From NCBI GenBank assembly GCA_902762305.1, contig CACWNW010000009.1, positions 21,838 through 85,837 of the forward strand: DNA of 64,000 nt, given 5' to 3'. The position numbers and the translations under genes were made by a program. The notes beneath the pieces are model-generated. The model was not told the origin of the DNA. It did not search any database and worked only from the letters and a program-made list of their open reading frames with translations. Every line of letters begins with the position of its first letter. Position 1 is the first letter of the stretch. The DNA is from Fibrobacter succinogenes. Its GTDB lineage: Bacteria; Fibrobacterota; Fibrobacteria; Fibrobacterales; Fibrobacteraceae. This document shows, in pieces, positions 33,834 through 44,200 of this stretch.

Positions 33834-34365
33834 TGGAGTGTATGTTGCTTTTAATGGCTGTGGAACGACGGATCCTGCAGAAAGTGATATTAAATATTTT
33901 AATTTAATGAAAGCTTGGGCCGAAAATGAAGATATTGATTTCTCTTTCAGCAACAGTCATGATAAAACATATGCTGTAATGGATGACAGTCTAAAAGCAA
34001 CCTTAAAAGCACGTTTGTTAGAACGAATGCGCAATTCCAAAAGTATGTTGCTTATTGCGACAGAGAATAGCGCAACGAATCGAGGAATGCTGAATTGGGA
34101 AATTGAGCAGGCTGTAGAAACATATGGTTTGCCAATAATTGTTGCTTATGCAGAGTATAAAAAAATCATGCAACCTCATGAATTGAGTAATCGCTGGCCT
34201 AGAAAACTTGCTGAATATATTGCAAATAGCGAGGTGAAAACAATCCATATTGGATTTAAAATGGATTTGATAAAAAAAGCAATCAACGATTTTTCTTTTG
34301 CTAATCAACCCAAATATGTTGTAACTACATACACGAATGAAGTGTATCGTCAATATGGATTATAG
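33820..34365 (+). CDS. thsB: ThsB-like TIR-like sensor (first of three TIR genes)
   Basis: A 181-residue TIR-like protein of the MTH538/ThsB type. NGVYVAFNGCGTTDPAESDIKYFNLMKAW forms the first strand and loop, NSHDKTYAVMDDSLKATLKARLLERMRNSKSMLLIATE the next core strands, and NRGMLNWEIEQAVETYGLPIIVAY carries the likely catalytic Glu (E94). In Thoeris, ThsB recognises phage infection and makes a nucleotide signal from NAD. The gene overlaps the TM-macro gene. A related but distinct paralogue lies at 35278-35841. Confidence 0.8.
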   Translation: MAYRNGVYVAFNGCGTTDPAESDIKYFNLMKAWAENEDIDFSFSNSHDKTYAVMDDSLKATLKARLLERMRNSKSMLLIATENSATNRGMLNWEIEQAVETYGLPIIVAYAEYKKIMQPHELSNRWPRKLAEYIANSEVKTIHIGFKMDLIKKAINDFSFANQPKYVVTTYTNEVYRQYGL

Positions 34366-34373
34366 GAGATGGT

Positions 34374-35264
34374 ATGTATAGAGGATATAAAATAAGTATT
34401 GATGGATCTTTATTTATTGAACAAGAAAAGACGGGAATGTATTTTCCGCAAATGGTTGATGTTGATAAATCTGAATATTACGAAGATTTAGGAAGATCGC
34501 TTTTTGCAGATGTTGTTAATCAAGCTAATGATTCACTACTTGAATACATTTCGGAAGATGGTTTTTTAGAAGGTGATGCTATTCAAGATGCTTGGTTTCC
34601 CAAGCTAAAAGGCAAATTTGATGTATTTATATCGCATTCTCACAATGATGAGGACTTGGCATTTGCTTTTGCTGGATGGTTAAATAAAAAATTTAAATTA
34701 AGATGTTTTCTAGACAAATATGTTTGGAATAGTGCAGACGGTCTAATAAGGAAACTAGATGACTTATGCCGCAGACCTGAAAAAAAAGGCTATGATTATA
34801 AAGATCGGAATATGACAACAAGCCAAGTTCATGCAATGCTTACAGCTGCTATAATGCAAGAAATTGATGATTGCGACGCTTTGTTCCTTTTAAACACTCC
34901 TGAGGCGGTTAATGTAATTGATGAAGTTCATGAATACACGTTGTCCCCTTGGATTTTTTTGGAAATCGGTTTTAGTAAACTAGTTGAAAAGAAATGGAAT
35001 AATAAAACACGCCAAAAACTTGCAACGTATTCCGTTACTGCAGAAGCCACTGAAATGCTAATGGAACTAGATACTTCACATCTGACAGATTTAAACGATG
35101 ACGAACTGCAAGATTGGCTTGATGTTTGGTTAGAGCAAATAAATGAGATGAAATATGAAGAGACTCATAGGTGGGGTAGAAAACCAAAAGAATTAGACCC
35201 ATTGATTATTCTAGATGGTCAACATAAATTGCCTTCGAAAGGCCCTGAAGCACTATATGATTGA
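34374..35264 (+). CDS. TIR-domain protein (second TIR gene of the Thoeris-like set)
   Basis: A 296-residue protein. After an unassigned ~75-residue N-terminal region (starting MYRGYKISIDGSLFIEQEKTG), a canonical TIR domain begins: KFDVFISHSHNDEDLAFAFAGWL (81-103), CFLDKYVWNSADGLIRKLDD, a polar insertion, then IDDCDALFLLNTPEAV and LSPWIFLEIGFSKL with the candidate catalytic Glu E197. The C-terminal ~80 residues are helical. It lies 8 bp after the first ThsB-like gene and is preceded by GGAGATGGT. Its TIR type differs from that of the two flanking ThsB-like genes, so it may read a different trigger. Confidence 0.82.
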   Translation: MYRGYKISIDGSLFIEQEKTGMYFPQMVDVDKSEYYEDLGRSLFADVVNQANDSLLEYISEDGFLEGDAIQDAWFPKLKGKFDVFISHSHNDEDLAFAFAGWLNKKFKLRCFLDKYVWNSADGLIRKLDDLCRRPEKKGYDYKDRNMTTSQVHAMLTAAIMQEIDDCDALFLLNTPEAVNVIDEVHEYTLSPWIFLEIGFSKLVEKKWNNKTRQKLATYSVTAEATEMLMELDTSHLTDLNDDELQDWLDVWLEQINEMKYEETHRWGRKPKELDPLIILDGQHKLPSKGPEALYD

Positions 35265-35277
35265 TTTGGAATGAAAA

Positions 35278-35841
35278 ATGAATTATCGAACCGGAAATTA
35301 CGTGGCGTTTTATGTAGATGAACCTTTCTATGAAGGAAATTTAGGCGCTTATGCTTCTTACGATTTTTGTTTCTATCAAATGATTAAGACATGGAAAGCG
35401 GCTGATCCTGATTTTCATTTTATAAATTCCCATGATAAAACTTATAATGTTAGAGATGGAAGTTCATGGGAATTGACTTTAAAGCCGAGATTGCATGATC
35501 GCTTATTACGTTCAAAAAACATCATTCTGATTTTAAGCAGTCATACTAAATATAGCCGAGCACTGCGGGAAGAAATAGACTATGGTATAAATGCATGTGG
35601 TCTTCCTGTAATCGTAATATATCCGGATTTCTCTCAAAAAACTGATATTGTAGATTCAAGAGGAAATTTCTTACCACAAATTACAAATTTATGGAATAAA
35701 CTCCCAATATTTAGAGATAGTATGGATGATGTCGCGACCGTTCATATTCCATTTCAAAAACAGCTGTTGAAAAAAGTTTTAAATGACCCGAAATTTACTG
35801 TCCAGCATATGGGTGATGGACAATACTTCTTTTCTGTTTAA
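35278..35841 (+). CDS. ThsB-like TIR-like sensor (third TIR gene)
   Basis: A 187-residue TIR-like protein related to the product of 33820-34365: GNYVAFYVDEP, FINSHDKTYNVRDGSSWELTLKPRLHDRLLRSKNIILILSS and ALREEIDYGINACGLPVIVIYPDF (E98/E99 at the active-site position). The shared SHDKTYxV block marks them as paralogues, but the first loops differ (FNGCGTTDP versus FYVDEPFYEG), as expected for sensors with different targets. It begins 13 bp after the TIR gene and ends 49 bp before the McrB-like gene. Confidence 0.78.
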   Translation: MNYRTGNYVAFYVDEPFYEGNLGAYASYDFCFYQMIKTWKAADPDFHFINSHDKTYNVRDGSSWELTLKPRLHDRLLRSKNIILILSSHTKYSRALREEIDYGINACGLPVIVIYPDFSQKTDIVDSRGNFLPQITNLWNKLPIFRDSMDDVATVHIPFQKQLLKKVLNDPKFTVQHMGDGQYFFSV

Positions 35842-35890
35842 GAAGGGAACAATAAAAGGGCCAAGAACAAATTGAATAAGGATAAAAAAG

Positions 35891-38272
35891 ATGGACGTGT
35901 ACAAGTCTCAACAACTTTCTGATTTCTTAATGGTCTTCCCTTATGAGAAGGCTTTAGCGATGACTTTAGAAGATTATTCCGGCTTGGCAACGGAAAATGA
36001 CGATTTCTTTTGTCGATGGGTTGAGTTTAAAACAAATAAACTCGGTGGAATTCGTGGTGGCAGCGCTTACAAATATGGTATTTACCGAATTGGCGGCGAA
36101 GTCAAGACGTTGAAATATGGTTTTGTAGATAATGGATATGCTTGGCTTAAAGAGGTTGGGACAACATTTGAAGAAGCTTCTAATTATGTATTAACCAATA
36201 TCAAAAAAGTTATCCAGGCGGCACATGAAGGGCGTTTTGAAGATATAGATGGCATTGAAGGATTTTTTGACGTATTTAAATGGAAAGTTGCCTTTTTGTA
36301 TTCAGAAAAAAAACTAGTTCCTATTTACAAGATAGAATCGTTGAGGTATTTAGCTGCACAGTATGGTCTTGAGAATGCTAATGTAGCACCAATATCTGCC
36401 CTGCAACGTTTTCTTATAAAACAAAAGCAAGATGAAGAATCTATTTGGGATTTTGGTGACCGACTGTGGAAACAATGGGTGAAGTATGATGAAAGAACTC
36501 GCTATTACATCGCTCGTCTTTCTTATGATGACAAAATAGAAAGAGCTGTGTCTGAAAAACATTGGATTACGCAACAACGGTATGGTGTACAAGATAATGC
36601 TACCGTAACCAAACTGTTGAAAACGATTAAGAAAATTAAAGAGAACGATATTCTTCTTTTAACAAATGGGAAAAAAATTGTCGCGGCGGGTCGAACAAAA
36701 GCATTTATAAAAGAAAATGCTGCACACGAAGCGAAATTATCCAAATTTATAGAGAATAGAAAACACGAATTCTTTGATTTTAATGGCAATGTATTTTTTG
36801 GGGATTGTCCTTGCTACTATGAATCATTAAGTCCAAATAGTGCAACGCAGGATACTTGGGAACAGTTCATCAATGTTGAGCAGTGGGATTATTATAATCC
36901 CGACTCTGAAGTGACAACGTCAGGACTCAAGCACAAAGTTCGCAATGCTACCGTGCAAAACACTATTTTCGAAGTTGATACCGAATGGGGTAAACAAAAA
37001 TACGAAGAACTCGAAAATAAGGATCCGGAACCAATAGAAGACATTCCAGAGGTTGAGTATATGGATGAATTGACATCTCTTCTAAAGAAGAAAAAGAATA
37101 TAATTCTTCAGGGTGCTCCTGGGACAGGTAAAACATACGAAACAGCCGAATTAGCCTTGTCGGTGATGGATGAACCTATGGCGAAGTCGGATAATCGCGA
37201 AGATTTGATGAAGCGCTATCGCGAATTGATTAACGAAAAACGAATTGCTTTTGTCACTTTCCATCAAACAATGGATTATGAATCTTTTGTTGAAGGGTTG
37301 AAAGCTGTTCCTGTTAAAGATGAAAATGAGAAGGTTATAGGCGGCGTTTCCTATGAACCTAAGCCAGGAATCTTTAAAATCATATGTGAAAACGCAAGAA
37401 CTAAGAAAGACGAAGATTTTGATTCTAACTTCGATAAGTATCTACAATCTATAAAGGGATTTGAAAATAAAAAGACAATTCCCTCATTTTCTGGAAAATT
37501 CCAAATAGATGTTTGGTATGATGGTGGTGCTACAATTCAGGTTCGTAGTACAAGATCAACAATTCAGGATCCGACGAAATCGCCATCTCCCGTAAATATT
37601 GAAAAAATAAAGAATCAAGCAAATGGCGATATTGAACACGGCGAAAACAACTGGCCTCATTATGCCAATGCGATTATTGCGGCGGTTCAAAAAGAATATG
37701 CTCCTAAAACAGATTCTGATAAGCAACCATATGTGTTGATAATTGATGAAATAAATCGCGGCAATGTATCAAAGATTTTTGGCGAATTAATAACGCTTCT
37801 TGAACCGGATAAACGAGAAGGTGAGGTAAATGAGGTAAAGGCTAAATTGACATATTCACAATTGGATTTTACTGTTCCTTCTAATCTATACATTATCGGA
37901 ACAATGAATACGACAGATCGAAGCGTTGGAACCATTGATTACGCTATTCGTCGCAGATTTGCATTCAAAACTTTGGAATCTGATAGAAGTGTTATTCAGG
38001 AATGGGATGGATTCGAAGACGAAAATGTTCGCGAAAAATCATTAAAGTTGTTCGATTCTGTCAAGAAATTCCTTGAAGACAATAAAGTTGATATGGATAT
38101 CAAGGATATGATGGTCGGCCATAGCTACTTCCTTGCCGAGAATCTGGTTGATTTGGATATGAAATGGCAGTATGAAATTCTTCCGTTAATCCAAGAATAT
38201 TTTAAGGATGGGATTATCAAAACTGAGCCCAAACAGGTTTCTATTCAGGAATTTGTTGATCCAGTAGAGTGA
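35891..38272 (+). CDS. mcrB: McrB-like AAA+ GTPase with unusual N-terminal domain
   Basis: A 793-residue motor subunit of a modification-dependent restriction system. The C-terminal ~400 residues are the McrB AAA+ domain: Walker A LQGAPGTGKTYETAEL (GAPGTGKT 408-415), AFVTFHQTMDYESFVEGLKA, Walker B YVLIIDEINRGNVSKIFGELI, and the GTP-specificity signature MNTTDRSVGTIDYAIRRRF (M672). The N-terminal ~380 residues are not the classical DNA-binding domain; IKENDILLLTNGKKIVAAGRTKAFI resembles an EVE/PUA-like or related reader, which would set which modified base is sensed. It overlaps mcrC by one base (TGATG). Confidence 0.9.
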   Translation: MDVYKSQQLSDFLMVFPYEKALAMTLEDYSGLATENDDFFCRWVEFKTNKLGGIRGGSAYKYGIYRIGGEVKTLKYGFVDNGYAWLKEVGTTFEEASNYVLTNIKKVIQAAHEGRFEDIDGIEGFFDVFKWKVAFLYSEKKLVPIYKIESLRYLAAQYGLENANVAPISALQRFLIKQKQDEESIWDFGDRLWKQWVKYDERTRYYIARLSYDDKIERAVSEKHWITQQRYGVQDNATVTKLLKTIKKIKENDILLLTNGKKIVAAGRTKAFIKENAAHEAKLSKFIENRKHEFFDFNGNVFFGDCPCYYESLSPNSATQDTWEQFINVEQWDYYNPDSEVTTSGLKHKVRNATVQNTIFEVDTEWGKQKYEELENKDPEPIEDIPEVEYMDELTSLLKKKKNIILQGAPGTGKTYETAELALSVMDEPMAKSDNREDLMKRYRELINEKRIAFVTFHQTMDYESFVEGLKAVPVKDENEKVIGGVSYEPKPGIFKIICENARTKKDEDFDSNFDKYLQSIKGFENKKTIPSFSGKFQIDVWYDGGATIQVRSTRSTIQDPTKSPSPVNIEKIKNQANGDIEHGENNWPHYANAIIAAVQKEYAPKTDSDKQPYVLIIDEINRGNVSKIFGELITLLEPDKREGEVNEVKAKLTYSQLDFTVPSNLYIIGTMNTTDRSVGTIDYAIRRRFAFKTLESDRSVIQEWDGFEDENVREKSLKLFDSVKKFLEDNKVDMDIKDMMVGHSYFLAENLVDLDMKWQYEILPLIQEYFKDGIIKTEPKQVSIQEFVDPVE

Positions 38273-39564
38273 TGGAACCCCTTAAATTAAAAGAGCACGA
38301 TAAAGTATCGCTTGAATCCTTGAGTGAGAACTTAAAGGGTTTTCTTTCTACGTGTCGACTGCTAAAAAATGGCTACATGGAGCCCCCCAAGTATTTGGGA
38401 CTTGGCTGGAAAAATGATACTATTTTGCAAGCCAGCTACTATATAGGAGCTTCTTGGCTGGTCGAGAATGAATCTGCTATTGTAGTGACGCCTAAAATGG
38501 GAAATATTGACTTTGTAGAGATGTTTATAACTGCACTTGCGGTTGATTCGGATCCAGAAGTTAACTATTTCAGCAGATGCTATGGAATAGAATTTGATGC
38601 CCCTAAAATTATAGTAGAAAAAAACTTGTGTCAAGTTACACCGCTGATTTTGTTACACTATGTAACTCTTCTTGAAAAACTTGTAAAAAGAGGCCTAAAG
38701 AAAGGATATGTGAATCAGGAAGATAATCTCAATTCTAAGATTCGAGGGCGAATTTATGTTCCTGCACATGTGCAACAAAATGTGTGTACGCAACGCGAGA
38801 ATAGGGCGTATTGTCGTTTTCAAGAATATACCGAAGATATTCCAGAAAACCGTTTGCTAAAGAAGGCTTTGTATTTTGCGTATCGTGGAATTTGCAGTTA
38901 TAAAAGTTTTGACAAATATCGTGTTGAATTGCAAAGTCGTTTGAATAGGCTTTTCGCTGCGTTTATTAATGTTTCTAGTGATATTGAAATTTACCAGGTT
39001 GCAAGAGTTTCTCATAATAAATTATTCCGCCATTATAGCGAGGCTATTCACGTAGCCAAGATGCTTTTGCGGCATTTTGATAATTCTATTCGTAATGTGG
39101 ACCGTGAAGAGTCCTATGAAACGGCTCCCTTCTGGATTGATATGGCTAGGCTTTTTGAGCTGTACACATATAGCAAATTAAATGAGAAATATCCTGACCA
39201 AATTGAATTCCAGAAAAAAGGCCGCACTGGCACTTGTGACTACTTGAAAATTGCAAAAGGGAATTCGGCAGAGCGTTTGATTTTAGATGCTAAATATAAG
39301 CCTTATTACGAAAATGACGAAATTGGTTGGGAGGACATCCAGGAAATCAGTGGCTATGCTCGTGACAAGAAAATATTGGCTGAATTGGGCTGGTTTAAGA
39401 ACGGCGAATTGAACGTTCAGGACGTTCCTCCATGTGTTGTGATTTACCCGGAATATGGTGAAGTAAACGACACCTTTGGAGAAAATCTTCTCGATAATGC
39501 CGAAGTTGTTTCTGACTATACCAATTTCTATAAAATCGCAGTAAAAGTGCCGAGATTGCAGTAA
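38272..39564 (+). CDS. mcrC: McrC-like nuclease subunit
   Basis: A 430-residue partner of McrB. The N-terminal half has the McrC fold (NLKGFLSTCRLLKNGYMEPPKYLGLGWKND; EYTEDIPENRLLKKALYFA). The C-terminal PD-(D/E)XK nuclease core is CDYLKIAKGNSAERLILDAKYKPYYE (Asp...Asp-Ala-Lys), followed by QEISGYARDKKIL. It therefore supplies the DNA cleavage activity activated by McrB GTP hydrolysis. The ATG at 38272 (TGATG with the mcrB stop) is preferred to the GTG at 38269. Composition is AT-rich, like the Thoeris genes. Confidence 0.9.
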   Translation: MEPLKLKEHDKVSLESLSENLKGFLSTCRLLKNGYMEPPKYLGLGWKNDTILQASYYIGASWLVENESAIVVTPKMGNIDFVEMFITALAVDSDPEVNYFSRCYGIEFDAPKIIVEKNLCQVTPLILLHYVTLLEKLVKRGLKKGYVNQEDNLNSKIRGRIYVPAHVQQNVCTQRENRAYCRFQEYTEDIPENRLLKKALYFAYRGICSYKSFDKYRVELQSRLNRLFAAFINVSSDIEIYQVARVSHNKLFRHYSEAIHVAKMLLRHFDNSIRNVDREESYETAPFWIDMARLFELYTYSKLNEKYPDQIEFQKKGRTGTCDYLKIAKGNSAERLILDAKYKPYYENDEIGWEDIQEISGYARDKKILAELGWFKNGELNVQDVPPCVVIYPEYGEVNDTFGENLLDNAEVVSDYTNFYKIAVKVPRLQ

Positions 39565-39621
39565 TGATAAAGGAATATATTCCCCATAGTGGAAAATAAA
39601 TTGAACATCGCTTAATATCCT

Positions 39622-41178
39622 ATGATTACCTACCAATATGCTCAAAGTGATGATGGGTCCGCGATAAACATCGCAGATGTTACGGATGAATATCGGAAAC
39701 AGCATCAGTTCATATGCTTTGGCTGCGGAAACCGGATGAGCGCCGTTTTAGGCAAAAAAAGAAATGTCCATTTTAGACACTTCCATGATTGTGACTGCTC
39801 AAAAGAAACGTATCTTCACCATCTTGGGAAAAAGATGTTTGTTGAATTGTACGCAAATAATAGGCAAAAGGGCTTGCCCTTATATGTTGACTATTTGCAA
39901 AATAAAAAGTGCAAAGAAAGTAAATGCCCTTATGGCAGGAACATAATATGTACTCGTACGTTTAAGTATCATGAGTTTGAATTGCTTCCAAGATATAACA
40001 ATTACAAGTTCGAAGAATTTGATGCGGATGCGGGGCTTCGCCCAGATATTTTGCTTATCGATGATGCTGGAAATAAGATTTACATCGAAATTGTTGTTAC
40101 GCATAAATCTACGGAAAAAAAGATAAATTCAGGAATTCCTATTGTGGAGTTCAATTTTTCTGACGAAAGGGACCTTGATTTATTTCGTTTCAATGAAAAT
40201 AAACCCAAAATAAGTCTGGGTCATGAGTTATCAAATTGTATAAATTTTGATGATTTTTCCATAGAAAGCGAGCCTTTTTGCTACGACGATATAAAATGTG
40301 CTAAAGCAAACTTTAAGCAGTTCTATTATACGTACTTGAATTTTGATATGTATCATGGTCCGTATCTGCGCCTCCCTTGCACGATCGTTTGTGAAAAAGA
40401 ATGCCGTTTCTTGGAAAAGGGAAAATGTCTTTGTGATAGGGATTTTGTTGAATATGATTTAACGAAATATTTTAAGAATTATGTCGATGAGGATGAGCAG
40501 TCTCCAAATTTGTATCTTATTAGTGAAAAGGGCGCTCGTATTAGAGTGAATTTCTCCATTTGGTTGTCTGATGATGGAGCTTTTCCTGAAAATGAACGTG
40601 TAATTCAGTTTGCTCTTGGCGTAGATGGTAATTATTATGCATGGGAACAAAGTGATGGAATCGCAGAAAATGAAAGTGTGAAGTTTTTTAATTTCAAAAA
40701 AATCACTGGACCAAATTGTGAAGAACAGTGGTATGAGGGCGCAGTTCTTTACAAGAACGGTCGCTGCGTTCCTCTAATTGGAAAAAATATAAAACAGGTT
40801 TCAGAAATGTATGCGGAAAGAAAGGATTCCGTTTCTGATTATGTGATTTTTCCGTCTGATATCATACATCCTGATGCATGGCTTGGTGCTCCCGCTACTT
40901 GGACTAGCAAAGAGGCATATAAAGCGATTGCGGCTATGTTTTTGAAAAATGGTATGTGGGTTAAGAATTGTAATCTCTGTACTTTCTGTAAAGAAAATTG
41001 GAAACGAAATGATGAAAAATCCATATATTGTTATCGTCTTAGAAAGACTTGTAGAGCCGGTGACGCAGTGAATTGTAATGTTTATCAAATTTCCGATGAA
41101 AACGTAAAAGGCCTTACCAGTGATGAACGCCTGATAGAAGTTCTTGAAGAGGCTTGGAAAAATTATCGGTTAAAATAA
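39622..41178 (+). CDS. CoiA-like PD-(D/E)XK nuclease protein of unknown role
   Basis: A 518-residue protein. The N-terminal zinc-finger-like block (HQFICFGCGNRMSAVLGKKRNVHFRHFHDCDC) and the following nuclease core (LRPDILLIDDAGNKIYIEIVVTHKS, Asp...Glu) match CoiA-like competence nucleases. The remaining ~300 residues contain three further Cys clusters (CTIVCEKECRFLEKGKCLC; CNLCTFCKENWKRND...YCYRLRKTC; CNVYQ) that are not part of CoiA. It follows mcrC by 57 bp in the same AT-rich block, so it may be an accessory of McrBC or an independent defence gene. The family is not otherwise recognised. Confidence 0.65.
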   Translation: MITYQYAQSDDGSAINIADVTDEYRKQHQFICFGCGNRMSAVLGKKRNVHFRHFHDCDCSKETYLHHLGKKMFVELYANNRQKGLPLYVDYLQNKKCKESKCPYGRNIICTRTFKYHEFELLPRYNNYKFEEFDADAGLRPDILLIDDAGNKIYIEIVVTHKSTEKKINSGIPIVEFNFSDERDLDLFRFNENKPKISLGHELSNCINFDDFSIESEPFCYDDIKCAKANFKQFYYTYLNFDMYHGPYLRLPCTIVCEKECRFLEKGKCLCDRDFVEYDLTKYFKNYVDEDEQSPNLYLISEKGARIRVNFSIWLSDDGAFPENERVIQFALGVDGNYYAWEQSDGIAENESVKFFNFKKITGPNCEEQWYEGAVLYKNGRCVPLIGKNIKQVSEMYAERKDSVSDYVIFPSDIIHPDAWLGAPATWTSKEAYKAIAAMFLKNGMWVKNCNLCTFCKENWKRNDEKSIYCYRLRKTCRAGDAVNCNVYQISDENVKGLTSDERLIEVLEEAWKNYRLK

Positions 41179-41286
41179 GATTGGATTGTATGTAAATGTC
41201 AAAAACTTGTAGAACTTTTGGGAAATATGACGGATCATTTCTAGTTTATTGCACCCTGACGGAATAAAAAACTTAATTTTTACACT

Positions 41287-44200
41287 ATGAAAATCCAGTT
41301 CAAGTACCAGCAGTTCCAGGCAGATGCCGCGAAGGCCGTTTGCGATGTTTTTGCGGGACAACCCTACCTGGAATCGAGCTACTTGATGGATTCGGGTACG
41401 ACCAAGCTCTTTGGCGGCAGTGTGCCTGCGCAGAGGGGCGTGACCGGTTTTTGCAACCAGCGTCTGGTGCCTGAATTGAGTGATTCCAAGGTGCTTGCGA
41501 ACTTGCAGGCGGTGCAGTCGGCGAATCTTTTGCCGCAGTCCGACAAGCTGGAAGGCCGCTACAACCTGACCATCGAAATGGAAACGGGTACGGGCAAGAC
41601 CTATACCTACATCAAGACGATGTACGAACTGAACCGTGCCTACGGCTGGACCAAGTTTATCGTGGTGGTGCCGAGCATCGCCATTCGCGAGGGTGTCTAT
41701 AAGTCGTTCCAGATTATGCAGGAACATTTTCTGGAAGAATACGGCAAGTCCATCCGGTTCTTTATCTACAATTCGCAGAACCTGACCGAGATTGACCACT
41801 TTGCGTCGGACAGTCACATCAACGTGATGATTATTAACTCGCAGGCGTTCAACGCTACGGGCAAGGACGCGCGCCGTATCCGCATGAAGCTGGACGAGTT
41901 TCGCAGCCGCCGCCCGATAGACGTTATCGCGAGTACGAACCCGATTCTGATTATCGACGAGCCGCAGAGTGTTGAGGGCAAGAAGACAAAAGAGGGCCTG
42001 GCGGAATTCCAGCCGCTGTTGACGTTGCGCTATTCGGCGACTCACCGCAAGGACGCCATCTACAACATGGTTTACCGCCTCGATGCGATGGATGCCTACA
42101 ACAAACACCTGGTCAAGAAGATTAGCGTCAAGGGCATTACGGTGAACGGTTCTACGGCGACCGAGGGCTACTTGTACCTGGAAGGCGTCCAGGTGTTTAC
42201 GGACAAGGCTCCTGTCGCGACTCTTGAATTTGATTGCAAGGGCAAGGGCGGTCTGCTCAAGAAAAAGGGCCATGTCACGAAGGGTTTTAATCTTTACGAA
42301 CAGTCGGGCGGTCTCGAAGAATACAAGGACGGCTATACCGTTACCGAAGTGAACGGCAATGATTCTTCTGTGACTTTCACGAACGGCAAGAAGATTTATG
42401 CTGGCGACTGCGTCGGCGTGGTGAACGAGGATCAGTTGCGCCGCATCCAGATTCGCGAAACGATTATTTCGCATTTTGAACGCGAGCGGGCGCTTTTCGG
42501 CAAGGGCATCAAGGTGCTTTCGCTGTTCTTCATCGACGAGGTCAAAAAGTATCGCGATTACGACGCTCCGGACGAGATGGGCATTTACGCCAGAATGTTT
42601 GAAGAAGAATACGATTCCATCCGCAAGTCGATGCAGCAGGATTTGCTGGAGAGCCCGGAGTATTTTGAATTCCTGAAAAAAACGGATGCCCACAAGGCGC
42701 ATGCGGGGTATTTCTCCATTGACAAGAGCAAGAAGGGCGGCGGTCGCTTTGTGGATAGCAAGGTTGCCCGCGGGTCGTCGGATTCTGATGATATTGACGC
42801 TTACGACTTGATCATGAAGGACAAGGAACGCTTGCTTTCACGTGAAGAACCGGTGCGGTTTATCTTTAGCCATTCTGCCCTGAAAGAAGGCTGGGACAAT
42901 CAGAACGTGTTCCAGATTTGTACGCTCAAGAGCAGCGCTTCGGAAGTTCGCAAGCGGCAAGAAGTAGGCCGCGGGTTGCGTTTGTGCGTGAACCAGAACG
43001 GTGAACGCATGGACGAGAGTGTCTTGGGCGGCGACGTGCATTCGGTGAATGTGTTGACGGTTATCGCGAACGAGAGTTACGAGGATTTCGCGAACGCGTT
43101 GCAGACCGAAATGGCCGAAACGATTGGCAGCCGCCCGGTCAAGGTGACGATAGACCTGTTCAAGGGAAAGTCGTTTATATCGGAAGCCGGCGAAAAGCTG
43201 TTCGTAACGGATGACTTTGCGCAAACGGTTTACGATGCTTTGCTGGAATGCGGCTACGTGAAGAAGGGTGCATTGACGGATAAGTATCGCACGGACAAGG
43301 CCGCAGGCACGCTGACCCTTTGCGAAGAAGTTGCTCCTTATTGTGCAAGTATTTGCAATGTGCTTGACACGCTTTACGATGCCGATGCGATTAAGCCCGA
43401 AGATGCCCGCAAGAACAATGTAGAACTGCGCCTGAACAAGAGCAAGTACAATTCCAAGGAGTTTAAGGAACTCTGGCAGAAGATTAACGCGAAGTCTGCT
43501 TATGTGGTGGATTTCGAGACGGACGAACTTGTCCGTAAGTCGGTCGATGCGCTGAATGCGAACTTGCGCGTGACAAAAATTTTCTTCAGGGTGTCGCAAG
43601 GCTCATTGGATAAAATCAAGTCCAAGGAACAGCTGGAAGCGGGTAACGCTTTCAAGATGGAATCTACGGAATCAAGGGCCGCTGTCGCCACCGCAAATTC
43701 TAGCGTCAAGTACGACTTGATTGGAAAGATTGTTGAAGATACGGGACTTACCCGTAAGACGGTCGGCGAAATTCTGAGCAAAATCCAGAAACCCGTCTTT
43801 GACCAGTTCCAGGAAAATCCCGAAGAGTTTATCATCAAGGCGAGTCGCCTAATCAACGAGCAGAAGGCGACTGTCATCATTGAGCATATTACGTATAACA
43901 AACTGGAATCCAGTTACGAGACGAGCATCTTTACAGACAACACGATGAAGGGGCGCCTCGGTATGAATGCCTGCGAAACACACCAGCATTTATACGACCA
44001 TCTGATCTACGATTCCAGTAACGAACGTGACTTTGCGCAGAAACTGGAAACAAGTAAGGAAGTTTCGCTCTATATCAAGCTGCCCAAGGGATTTTTTATC
44101 AATACGCCTGTCGGCAAGTATAATCCCGACTGGGCAATCGCCTTCCACGAGGGTGAAGTCAAGCATGTGTATTTTGTTGCCGAAACCAAGGGCTCCATGA

